Of a stretch of 64,000 nt of DNA, positions 1 through 8,899 are shown in pieces. The notes beneath the pieces are model-generated. The model was not told the DNA's origin. It made no database searches and worked only from the letters and a program-made list of their open reading frames with translations. Position numbers and translations under genes: made by a program. This stretch comes from Siderastrea radians (taxonomy: Eukaryota; Cnidaria; Anthozoa; Scleractinia; Rhizangiidae). The DNA is taken from positions 3,883,920-3,947,919 of the forward strand of contig OZ024891.1 of assembly GCA_964017195.1 (NCBI GenBank), written 5' to 3'. Within the stretch, counting starts at the first letter, position 1, and each line of letters starts with the position of its first letter.

Positions 1-76
1 GTTTTCCTTCACGCCACTGGATTCCCGGGTCGTCCATGAACTGTCTGTGGGGACAGCTGCTGGAACTGTCTGCCTT
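1..76 (-). pseudogene. pathogen-related protein copy 0, exon 1 fragment without start codon
   Basis: On the minus strand this edge fragment matches exon 1 of the three other copies in the window (coding for CPHRQFMDDPGIQWREGK). The codon that is ATG in copies 1 and 2 (at 42385 and 52392) is AAG here (74-76), so the normal start is lost. The next in-frame ATG lies 13 codons downstream (35-37). The rest of the gene is beyond the left edge. It may be a pseudogene or may use the internal Met; the sequence cannot decide. Flanking sequence to about 107 resembles the upstream region of copy 2. Confidence 0.75.
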
Positions 77-380
77 TGCGCAGTTCACTCCTTAATGAAC
101 GTCTACTGCAAGTTCAAGACTGGTACAAAAAAGTACTGCTGGATAGATTTCATTTGATCGGTCATACTTTGCAATCGGGATTGAGCACGAGGCCGCAGGC
201 TGATGAAACACGAAGCCCGACTTGTTGATATGACTTCTCAGTCGCGCATAAATAATCAACACTTTACTGCCATGCAAAATTTGTTGCTTTTGTGTGTGAA
301 AGCTTGTGATTAGCACGTAGTTGGTTGTTTGCAATGCCGTCAAAAATGCCGCGTTTTTTCGCAAACCATTTATAGCAATG

Positions 381-410
<30 letters not shown>
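381..410. repeat. (CAA)10 microsatellite
   Basis: Ten perfect CAA units at the 3' end of the minus-strand LINE, probably its tail. The poly-Cys and poly-Leu frames here are artefacts. Confidence 0.95.
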
Positions 411-411
<1 letters not shown>

Positions 412-499
412 TTATTTGCATTCCCAATTACAAATGGTATTTGCACATTAAAAAAACGAAAAAGAAGAAAAAAGTATAAAATTAAAGTAGCGAAAGCGG

Positions 500-1408
500 T
501 TAATTTACAATTCTTGTATCTGATGATTCATTTCTTAATGTAAAAGCTACGTAAATGAAGTGACCTAATGTTTTACAAGTGAAAGCGCCAGTGCTATTAA
601 AGAGAAAAACAATTTTGTTATTAGCATTTAAATAATCGCATTCGGGATATTTGCTAATGATATCTTCCACTAAAGAATTTCTAATTGTGTCATATTTGTT
701 GCAAAAGAAGAGGAAGTGTGCTTCGTTTTCAACTTCATTTGAGCTGCAGTATTGACAGATTCTCAGATGCTCAGAGAGTTTAGGGGTGGAATGTCTTCCA
801 GTTTCAATTCTTAAGTTATGATTACCTGCTCTAAGTTTTGCTACTGCCCTCCGATGTTTCTGGTTTGTAATGAGTTCTAGTGAGTTAGAGGTAGTTACAT
901 CTGTTTTGAAGGTAGAGTAAAATGTAAGTTTTTTGTTGCATTTGATTATCTCATATTGATGAATTTTTAAGTCATTTTTAAAGTTTTCAGTTACTTTGGA
1001 TCGGTACTGTTTAGTTCTTAGTTCATCCCCGTTAGCATCAATCATAGCTTGGAAATCGGAGTGAAAACTGTTACTATATTGGTTCAGCATATCATACATT
1101 GTAAGCATGAAGGATTTTTTTCCAGAGTCTGCCAATTGGGTTGATAATTGAAGGCATTGTCCAGCTACACTTGAGCTCGGAAGCTTTAGTGAGTGAAGCC
1201 AAAACTTTATTATATTGGAGAAAACAATTAACTTGAGAGGGAGTCTTCCATTTTCAATTCGTGCTGCGACGTTTGGTGCTCTTCTGTTTAGGCCAAGGTA
1301 TGATTTGTAAAACTGTGAGTGAAAACGCTCAATGGGATCTTTCCCCCATTTTTTGAGATCGAGGCTAATATTTGCTAATGCTAATATTTGCATTGACGTC
1401 CTTTTCAC
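500..1408 (-). CDS. C-terminal part of a LINE reverse transcriptase (302 aa, truncated)
   Basis: The 302-residue reading frame resembles the region after the polymerase core in LINE ORF2 proteins. An N-terminal stretch YLGLNRRAPNVAARIENGRL is followed by a basic helical segment and then a C-terminal Cys/His cluster (CQYCSSNEVENEAHFLFFC), preceded by AKLRAGNHNLRIETGRH, as in the tail of cnidarian and fish LINEs. The endonuclease and the catalytic YxDD region are absent, so this is a dead 5'-truncated copy. The Met at 1408 is only the first one left after truncation. The exact clade is not assigned. Confidence 0.65.
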   Translation of the reverse strand: MKRTSMQILALANISLDLKKWGKDPIERFHSQFYKSYLGLNRRAPNVAARIENGRLPLKLIVFSNIIKFWLHSLKLPSSSVAGQCLQLSTQLADSGKKSFMLTMYDMLNQYSNSFHSDFQAMIDANGDELRTKQYRSKVTENFKNDLKIHQYEIIKCNKKLTFYSTFKTDVTTSNSLELITNQKHRRAVAKLRAGNHNLRIETGRHSTPKLSEHLRICQYCSSNEVENEAHFLFFCNKYDTIRNSLVEDIISKYPECDYLNANNKIVFLFNSTGAFTCKTLGHFIYVAFTLRNESSDTRIVN

Positions 1409-1420
1409 TCACGACAGAAC

Positions 1421-2999
1421 TACCTTCTGAATCATCCTGTTTCGACTGCAAGAAAGTTGTAGATACAAAACATCCTTTCTGGCCCCACAGGCTTAACACC
1501 GCGGCAAAACGTCTGCGCATGCGCTCACTTTGGCCATTTCCGGTTTCTAGCTTATGTTGCTCATTTTGATTCGGTGTGCTTTCGAACTGTCCGGGAACTG
1601 AATTCGCAGGGATGGCGCTCTAGTCCAGTAAGAGAGGAAAAATTCACCCTCGTATGTTCCCGTTCTCCAAAAAAAAAAACTTAGAACTGGTCATTTCACG
1701 TTGTTGTTTTGCAGAGGACGGAAAAGAAATGTACTAGAATGTGTAACGCACGTGCAGAGTCATTATTTTGCTCATTAAAGCCTATTGTTTTTCGACGTTC
1801 TCGACATGTGAACGTAAACTATCGACTTTCATGATGTTTTTCGCTGTGGGTGCAAGCCCGAAACTACGAGGTGCAAAGGTGTAGAAACAGATAAAACTAT
1901 ATTGAAGCTGCTCTGGATTTTTTAACCTTAAGTTTGATGTCTGGAGCTTAAGTTTTTCAAAATTCGCGGCCGGAACCCGAGTTTGTTATTCTTGCCAATA
2001 GTTTTCAATAGGGGAGCATTGACAAGAAGTATTAAAAAAGCGCGTGCGCAGTGCATTTTGCCGCGGTGTCCACAGGCTTACCATCCTCTGTTTGTGTTGC
2101 GGACCTGTGCTAGCTGAATATTAATGGCCGCTTCGGTTGTGTACAGAGGATTTTGTGAATACGATAATTAAGGCTTTTTGAACAGATGAAAGTCAAATAA
2201 AAACGTTTAGAAACATGAACACTGTGTTAATGTATGTCATTATGTGCTTGGTTTGTCGATTTAAAGCTCTGCGAGGCGGTTTGAGAAACTTGAAGTTTGA
2301 CCTACACTATAAATGTATATATACTCACAAGGCAGCAACTTCGAGAACCTCAAATTTCCGACCGGCTTGGGATTTCGCCAAAAAGTTTCCGAAAGAACAG
2401 TCTTTGTAGTTTCATTTGGCCTGATTTTGACTCATTCGAGTCCGCGAACTGACCCTTAAAATCCAGCACAAACTCTCGAATCTGGTGGAAAATTTGTTTC
2501 TGCCTATGATCTGCACAAGTTGCCTACTCTAAGGCATCTCAGGAATACAGTTTTCGATGCAAATTTGAACTCGCGAGTCCCAAGCGGCCTGTTTGGCACA
2601 CGAGAAACACGTGAAAATTGTAGGAAATAGTAAAATTTACTTCACCATTTTAATTTATTTTTATCACCATATTGTTGCGCTGCGATGCGTGGCAGCACGC
2701 ACGTGTGACACTGGTCACCTCAACTGTAGCCACAGACTTTACAAAAGCCCTTTAGAGTTTCACCCCTTGTCTCTTTTCTCTTCTCTTGACCGTTAATTGA
2801 AACCCGAGATTGTATCCCCACGAGAGTTGATAGTTAATAATAATGGAACTCGAAACGTAATTGTCGCGTCCTATGACGTACCCTATAAGAAGGTAAGATA
2901 ACATTTCAAACCGGCGAGGTAAACCGTCTCCGCTCTGATTCAAATCCCTTCCAAAATGACTCATAAAGACTCAAGGAACACAGGTAAGTAACAACATTT
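1421..2999. other. Intergenic, no gene recognised
   Basis: Only short open frames without recognisable motifs. It corresponds in position to 52.4-54.4 kb of unit 2 but is poorly conserved with it. A GC-richer patch near 1500-1620 contains TGCGCATGCGC (an NRF1-type site) and could be promoter-like; this is inference. Confidence 0.5.
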
Positions 3000-3650
3000 T
3001 TATTAAATGGTTATGATATAGCTAAAGACAGCGTTTGGGTTCCCTGTGGTCTTGCGTACGAATTTGAAGTAGATGAAACTTGACGTAAAGTATCACAGGT
3101 TAGTGCACTAAATCGGTAATGGCTTGCAACTGAGGCGCAAGACAAGAAAAGTTTCCTCAGGTTTCTAAAAAAAACTGTATGAAATTTGTAACCATTTGTG
3201 CTACTTTTTTGTCTGAATGTAATCGATTACGTATCTACCATCATCGATGCAATTGAAAAGATCCGGGGTCATCAAACACTGTACAGAGCAATAATGCGCG
3301 TTTTACAAGTAATTAACACTAGAAATAACAACCCCTCATCATGTTAGGTCATATACAAAGACACTCACTTTGAAGTCAGGGTCGATTCTACGCGTCGGAA
3401 AATTCTTAAACTGAAACGCTCTGACCCTTTTTAGCAGGCGCATAAATTAATACGTGAGCACGAATGCTATGACCTGTTAGGGAACTATAGGAGCTTATAG
3501 GCTTTAGCTATGTTGGATTGATGTGAAAGTCATTGGATTCATGTGATAGTCATATAAATGATGATTTGGACACGCTACAGAGAGCACAAGTCTCTGACTT
3601 CATTATTAACAACCATTTTCACAGTGTGTAATCGTGGTGAAGCACTTTCT
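3000..3650. repeat. Array-unit block, homologous to 54430-54915
   Basis: Long stretches match 54430-54915 in the same orientation (for example GAAAAGTTTCCTCAGGTTTC, the CCATCATCGATGC patch, and GGTGATTAATACGTGAGCA-like text near 3450/54740). Similarity ends close to 3650, at GGTGAAGCACTT. This shows that the pathogen-related-protein array also extends to the left of the actin gene. Confidence 0.75.
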
Positions 3651-4024
3651 CAAATAGATTCCAGATCAGTGCTGTGAATGATGATGCCAATGATGGTCTT
3701 GGTAGAAAGGATGAATTTATGATACGATAAAATTGTAGAATTGTAGACCACGATATTACTGAAAGGAAACGTTACAAGAAAGCTAAACTGAAAATTAAAT
3801 AACCTTAGATGACTAAGAGAAGAACCAGCAATCGTGAAAAGAAAACATGTGTCAAGTGTATGAGTAAGTGAATAAAAAAGGAACCAGGACAAGAAAATAA
3901 AAATGAAAATGACAAATGTATGAGCAAGGGATAAAGTAAACCGGAAAACTTAACGGGAAAGCCAATGATAAATTATGGGGCTAGGCTGTGAGTAAGCTGA
4001 GAAATGCAAACTCGACAAAATAGC
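3651..4024. repeat. Degenerate A-rich repeat family
   Basis: Imperfect repetitions of phrases such as AAATGACAAGTGTATGAGTAAG and GACAAGAAAGCTAAACTGAAA-like text. The same phrases continue at 4515-4769 and at 14360-15310, so the three stretches were probably one region before the intervening elements inserted. No coding potential seen. Confidence 0.5.
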
Positions 4025-4032
4025 TAAATAAA

Positions 4033-4506
4033 CAACCGTGTGGCACTAAATTTTTGCGGGAGTTTAATTTTACGGATTGGCGATTTTTTGTGTTTTGCGG
4101 GAACTAATTTTTGCGATATGAAAAGACTGGTTTTTCTTGCTGGGAATTAATTTTTGCGTTTTCTGGAAGTCGTGTTCAAATGGAACTGATAACATTTTCG
4201 TTTTTTGAGTAAAAGACCACTAAAAGGAATCGAAATACAAATAAAACAACAGGGGAATGTCACTCTATTGCACTACAATGGATCGAAAATAAGTAGGGTA
4301 CCACTTGATGTATTATCCACCGAGTTATCTATGGCATTTTCTCCTTCAAATGAGTATTTTTGTATATCATTTTTACAGTGGAGTAAATTTTTGCGGAGAA
4401 AAAATTTGCGGTAATCTTATTTTGTGGGAACTTATTTTTGCGGATCGCGAAAAAAACCCGCAAAAATCGCAAAAATGAGAAGCCGCAAAAATTTAGTGCC
4501 ACACGG
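4033..4506. mobile_element. MITE, CCGTGTGGCAC family (copy 1)
   Basis: Terminal inverted repeats: left ACCGTGTGGCACTAAATTTT, right its complement ending GCCACACGG. The interior consists of repeated TTTTGCG motifs. TAAATAAA occurs at 4025-4032 and 4507-4514, a probable 8-bp target duplication, although the left TIR end is off by about two bases. A second family member is at 58081-58604. No ORF, so non-autonomous. Confidence 0.75.
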
Positions 4507-4514
4507 TAAATAAA

Positions 4515-4769
4515 GTGACAAGTTAATGAGTAAGAGAAGAAACATACATAAGAGAGGATAAGGGAACATTTAATAAAATGACAAGTGTATACAGGTGTAT
4601 GAGTAAGAAGGAGATAGCAACACTAAATTAAAGTAGAGCTAGAAGTACTCGGTGTTCAACAGATATCACTTGAATTGTCACACTCGACGTTACTTGACTC
4701 AGAATTTTACTTACACTAAACTAATAGCTTTATGCGGACCTCTTTCAAGTATCAAGATTATAGACCAAC
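4515..4769. repeat. Degenerate A-rich repeat family, continued
   Basis: Same repeat phrases as 3651-4024, interrupted by the MITE. Confidence 0.45.
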
Positions 4770-4901
4770 ACTGATTATTAAAGTTATGAATATATGAATT
4801 TCATATATTTGAACTGCGGAATGAAGAAATAAATGTAAAGAAGATCCTCGCAGTTATTAACGCAACTTATGCAGTTGCGAAAAGAAAGCCTGAAAAAATC
4901 A

Positions 4902-4972
4902 GGCTTGCCGGGATTCGAACCGTGACCTCTGCGATACCGGTGCAGCGCTCTAACCAATTGAGCTAACAAGCC
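4902..4972 (-). repeat. tRNA-like SINE head (pseudo-tRNA-Thr, GGT-like)
   Basis: A 71-nt sequence with a perfect 7-bp acceptor stem (GGCTTGT/GCAAGCC), D-arm GCTCAATTGGTTAGAGC, and an anticodon loop CCGGTAT that would read GGT (Thr). Position 33 is C rather than U, the T-stem has mismatches and appears one base short. It lies inside a repeat, so it is judged a SINE promoter (A/B boxes), not a working tRNA. Confidence 0.7.
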
Positions 4973-5097
4973 AACTGGGAGCTGGTCATTAAATTGGTTC
5001 GTAATATACCCGGGAAAGATGAAGATGAAGTTATGAATATATGAATTTCATATATTTGAACTGCGGAATGAAGAAATAAATGTAAAGAAGATCCTCG

Positions 5098-5137
5098 CCG
5101 GTATCGCAGAGGTCACGGTTCGAATCCCGGCAAGCCT
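5098..5137 (+). repeat. Truncated tRNA-like SINE head
   Basis: The 3' half of the tRNA-like head, starting at the palindrome centre. Confidence 0.65.
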
Positions 5138-5318
5138 GATTTTTTTTTTTTCAGGCTTTCTTTTCGCAACTGCATAAGTTGCGTTAATAACTGCGAGGAT
5201 CTTCTTTACATTTATTTCTTCATTCCGCAGTTCAAATATATGAAATTCATATATTCATAACTTCATCTTCATCTTTCCCGGGTATATTACGAACCAATTT
5301 AATGACCAGCTCCCAGTT

Positions 5319-5389
5319 GGCTTGTTAGCTCAATTGGTTAGAGCGCTGCACCGGTATCGCAGAGGTCACGGTTCGAATCCCGGCAAGCC
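5319..5389 (+). repeat. tRNA-like SINE head (pseudo-tRNA-Thr, GGT-like)
   Basis: Identical to the minus-strand head at 4902-4972, in opposite orientation, with the same defects (C33, weak T-stem). Confidence 0.7.
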
Positions 5390-5472
5390 TGATTTTTTCA
5401 GGCTTTCTTTTCGCAACTGCATAAGTTGCGTTAATAACTGCGAGGATCTTCTTTACATTTACTGATTATTAA

Positions 5473-5812
5473 GTTTGCAAACTGTTACTCACAACCCTCC
5501 AGGATATTTTAAGTTCTTCCGACAATTAGTACAGAATCTTGTCCTACAACAATTAACAGAATATTTAATTTGAAAAGGTGAAGCAATTTTTTTTACTGCT
5601 GCTCAGAATTTCAGTCATACTGAAAACCCATAGCATGTTAGAATTCGTTGCAAAATACGATATATGAAACGCTACTGAACAAGGAAATGTAAGGAAAAAT
5701 GACGTCCATTAAATACGAAGGCCTAAATAAATACTCCTTCCTAGTGTTGTGAATATTAAATAAGTTGAGATAAGCAAGAATCGCCAAGAGAAGTAACTAG
5801 GAGCTTGGGGAT
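5473..5812. other. Intergenic, nothing recognised
   Basis: AT-rich DNA between the SINE and the large TIR element. No ORF or repeat match was noticed. Confidence 0.4.
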
Positions 5813-5818
5813 CATTAG

Positions 5819-6257
5819 TATGGCGTTATATCTCCGCCAAAACTCAAGTTTTGTTTTTAACATCCAAGTCTCCATTTTAAATGCTATGTTTATGATTTAG
5901 ACCTGGAGTTTTGATTACAAAATGCCTACTTTGAATTCAACATCAAACCTAGCTGTAATCATTTTAAGTTCTAAGAAAAAGATTCAAGATTGAAGTTTTC
6001 TCTTCAACAATCAAGTATTCACTTCAACATTCATATATCTGTTTCAACATTCAAGCCTTCGTTTGAACAGTAAAGTATCTTTACAACAATCAAGCCTTCG
6101 CCTTCGCCTCCACGTTTAAGTCTTCGCGCGAACGTCAAGTATTGGATTTCAGCCTTCTCAAACATGCGCCAAACAACATTCAAGTTTTGAATTCAAACTT
6201 CAGGTTTAGATTTGAACTTTACGCTTGATTAACTTCGTCACATGACCCTGCCCAAGG
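5819..6257 (+). repeat. Left long TIR of the 8.5-kb element
   Basis: Reverse complement of 13180-13560 plus 14244-14317. It preserves the empty site (CATAAACATAGCA on the complementary strand) of the element at 13561-14243. Confidence 0.75.
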
Positions 6258-7208
6258 TCAGGCATCCGCACTGATAGCCTACCCGTCATGCTTTCCAAAG
6301 ATGGCGACCGCGACAAGATGAGAAGATTATTTGTTTCTCCACAGAGCTGTAGTAGAAACTATTTATAGTTTAGACATCGTGTTAGTTCCATCACAAATAG
6401 ATGGTTTAGTATTGAGGCTAGATTGTATTAAGCGTCATCTAGTAAATATCAGTGATGACCCACAGACAGATTCCGTCATATGTGTAAAATGGGGTTGACA
6501 GGCCTGCACGGCTCCCACGCTTGTGTTTTAGCCGTTCTTATAACTTTTTCTAACGAGTATATCCTTTAAGGACCGTCCTTTCTTATATGATATTAATGGC
6601 GGTTCCTTAAAGATTTCGTTGAGTGAGGTAAATAATGGTTCCTTTTTAATCAAATGCCATTTGTTCATTCAAATTGGGCACTGATGGTTGATATTGCGTT
6701 ACAAGAGGCAAGATTCCTTTATTTTCCCTGCGTTTTTGTTGGAGGGCTAGTTTTCTGTCTTCAAAGTTTACTTCTGAAAGTGTATTTTGCATAAAACTTT
6801 CTGGGTAACCTCTCTTGGAGTTGGTTTTTGAAGTTTTTGATCATCTCTTCAAATAATGTCTGATGTCTGATGTCAAATAATGTCTGGTCTCAAAGCCTCC
6901 CCTTTAATGAAACCTCTTTTGACAGCGGGTGGGTGAAACAAGGAAAAATGTGTATACTGAAATGTTTCAGTGGGTTTGAAATGCGTGCGTACATCAAGTA
7001 CTGCGGCTTTTTTAATCTCTCGCCTTTGCCGGTGTACGTCTACGTTAGTATCCAAGAACGTAGTTTCTGTTTCAGATATTTCAGCCCGGTAAATGTTTTT
7101 GTAGGGTGGTGTTTATTTGCTTGCTCAATGAAGTTACTTATTTCATCTCTGCTAACGTCCCAGAGTGAAAAAATGTCAACTATAAACGTTTCCAGACGAG
7201 CGGTTTTA

Positions 7209-7496
7209 TCACGCTTTGGCTAAGGATGTTTGTTTCAGCTTTCGCACTGATAAAGCTGGCAAAGGCAACTGCCATTTTAGTACCCATGGTGGTTCCGTGT
7301 GTCTGTAGATAGTTTTTTTCCTATTAAATTGGAAGTAATTTTCCTGTAGGATAAGCCTTAGCGCTCGTTCTAGTAGTAGCGTGGGGACAGGAATTTTATT
7401 TTGATAGAAAGAGACGTATGCTTTGCATACGGTTTGGATCCTCTCTTCTTGTGGTATATTTGTATAAAGGCTCGTGACGTCCATTGAAACAAGCAA
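7209..7496 (-). pseudogene. Penelope RT core fragment (95 codons open)
   Basis: Longest open part of relic A, with SMDVTSLYTNIPQEERIQTV, the first RT aspartate motif of the Penelope family, followed by AYVSFYQNK and ALRLILQENYFQFN. Close to 45863-46324 of relic B. Confidence 0.65.
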
Positions 7497-7830
7497 CTTC
7501 TTCTCAGGTATCTTAGTTCTTTCAATGAAGTTAATGAAGGCGGTTGTATCTTTTAGGGACGACTTCTGTTGTTGTGCATTAGGCTGAAGTAGTTTGTCAA
7601 CAAAGCTGATAGTTTCTCTGTTGGACCTTCACACCCTGATATAATAGGTCTGCCAGTTTGAACTGGTTTATGTATTTTTGTTAGGGTGTAGAATACTGGA
7701 ATTCGAGGTGGATCTGGTGTTTGACAAAGCCATTTCTTAGTAATCTAGTCTATGTGGTTTCTGGGGTAGAGTTGAGTTGTGTAACCTTGCGGTTTGTCTC
7801 CACTACCATTGGCTGTTCAAGTGGCATATA

Positions 7831-8116
7831 TAGAGTAGTTTGCAATTGAGTGTCGAAAGTAATTCGCGTTTTGCTTTGGTTTTGCTTTGCTTCGCTCTGT
7901 AATTGGTTAAAAAATCTCGCGCCACCTTCTCGACCAATCAGAAGTAAAACTCAAACCAATTGCGACTTGCTCGCACGCGTTTTCCCGCGCTTGGCGCCGG
8001 TTACATGAAATTGCTTCGTGTTCTGATTGGTTCATTGGGTAATTTGTGTTTGTTGTGATTGGCTGGGGTAATTACTTTGGTTTTGGTTTTACGACACTCA
8101 TTTGAAAAGCGCTCTA
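7831..8116. mobile_element. MITE inside Penelope relic A
   Basis: TIRs TAGAGTAGTTTGCAATTGAG and (complement of the right end) TAGAGCGCTTTTCAAATGAG, both continuing with TGTCG. It separates two coding pieces of the Penelope RT that are contiguous in related elements, so it inserted after the retroelement. No ORF. Confidence 0.65.
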
Positions 8117-8756
8117 TGTAGTGGTCTTTGTTGTTTAGTTGTATTTGACCTTCGTTTATCTTATCTTGTTTGCTCAGAACCACAGTCGTTGTGTCCTTGT
8201 CCGCTTTTTTGAGATTTATTTCATTGTTATTATTTAGGGCTTTAAGCGCCTCGCGTTCTTTTGGCGGTAGGTTATTTTTTGTCTTTGTGAGTTTGACCTC
8301 TGCTAGTTGTGTCCTAACCTCCTCTAATTAGCTTTCAAGGGCTACTGATGGTTGGACTGGTGGTTTCCATGTTGATTTGACGTGAAAAGAGTGAGGTTCT
8401 TTATCTTCCCCGTGAAAAATGTTAGGCAGTCTCATTCTCCTTGCGAAATTGTCATAGTCACGCAAGAGTTGTTGTCTTATTTCCGTTTATTTTTATAGGG
8501 GCCTTTCCCTTTCCCGTCACCCTATACTTCCCCTTGGTGTAACTCAAAACTCTGCTGTGCTCCCCTGTTACAGTTGTGGACAGTCTACCAGGCACAGCTG
8601 GATTTTATAGTGGCATGTTAGCACTGAAATTACCCCTCTGCTGACTAATTACTGCTGGCTGACCACACCCTGTAGTTTGTGCAGGAGTGTTTGACTGTGA
8701 AGACTGTGAAGTACTTGTCCCTAAAAGAAAAATACAGTGATAATCTCAAAATCCTG

Positions 8757-8895
8757 GTAAGTGTGACCAGGGGTAAGTGTGGTAAGTGTGACCAAGGGTA
8801 TGACCTGGTAAGTGTGACCAGGGGTATGACCTGGTAAGTGTGACCAGGGTTATGACCTGGTAAGTGTGACCAGGTAAGTGTGACCAGGGGATCAT
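8757..8895. repeat. 26-bp minisatellite
   Basis: Imperfect tandem copies of GGTAAGTGTGACCAGGGG(TATGACCT), with a 26-bp period in the clearest part (8781, 8807, 8833, 8859). Confidence 0.85.
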
Positions 8896-8899
8896 GGTT

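Larger units (their letters stand above)
381..1420 (-). mobile_element. 5'-truncated LINE with a (TTG)n tail
   Basis: A minus-strand non-LTR retrotransposon fragment. The coding part (500-1408) is followed by an AT-rich 3' region and a tail of ten TTG units (CAA on the plus strand, 381-410). A microsatellite 3' tail and loss of the 5' end are typical of CR1/RTE-like LINEs. The 5' edge near 1420 is approximate and no target duplication was recognised. By comparison with unit 2, the LINE accounts for most of the extra length between copy 0 and the conserved block at 3000. Confidence 0.65.
4782..5460. mobile_element. Palindromic tRNA-derived SINE composite with 12-bp target duplication
   Basis: Built from a 252-bp monomer: a tRNA-like head, CCTGATTTTTTCAGGC, and an AT-rich body ending near CCCAGTT before the next head. 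A complete minus-strand monomer plus part of a second (4782-5096) meets a partial and a complete plus-strand monomer (5097-5460) head to head, giving a large near-perfect palindrome. ACTGATTATTAA at 4770-4781 and 5461-5472 flanks the whole, so it entered as one piece or was rearranged after insertion. No protein-coding frame. Confidence 0.85.
6497..8330 (-). pseudogene. Penelope-like retroelement relic A (reverse transcriptase)
   Basis: Conceptual minus-strand translation in broken frames gives the order typical of Penelope-like RTs: KKADKD-TTTVVLSKQDK near 8200, HY..MPLEQPMV on either side of a MITE, PRIPVFYTL-like and TKIHKP text near 7690, then SMDVTSLYTNIP (7440-7496) and PPW(A)LKWQLPLPAL near 7270. 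A C-terminal KRGFIKGEAL follows near 6900. The catalytic YxDD is not intact, and several stops and frame changes are present. The last ~400 bp match relic B at 45.2 kb. No GIY-YIG domain was found. It is dead. Confidence 0.7.

Noticed and set aside
92..446. Frames with poly-Cys or poly-Leu
   Set aside because: Produced by the (CAA)10 tail of the LINE.
4902..5389. Functional tRNA-Thr(GGT) genes
   Set aside because: C at position 33, defective T-stem, location inside a repetitive element, and GGT is not the usual eukaryotic Thr anticodon; treated as SINE heads.
8757..8895. CRISPR-like array
   Set aside because: Contiguous 26-bp tandem repeats without spacers, in a eukaryotic context: a minisatellite.
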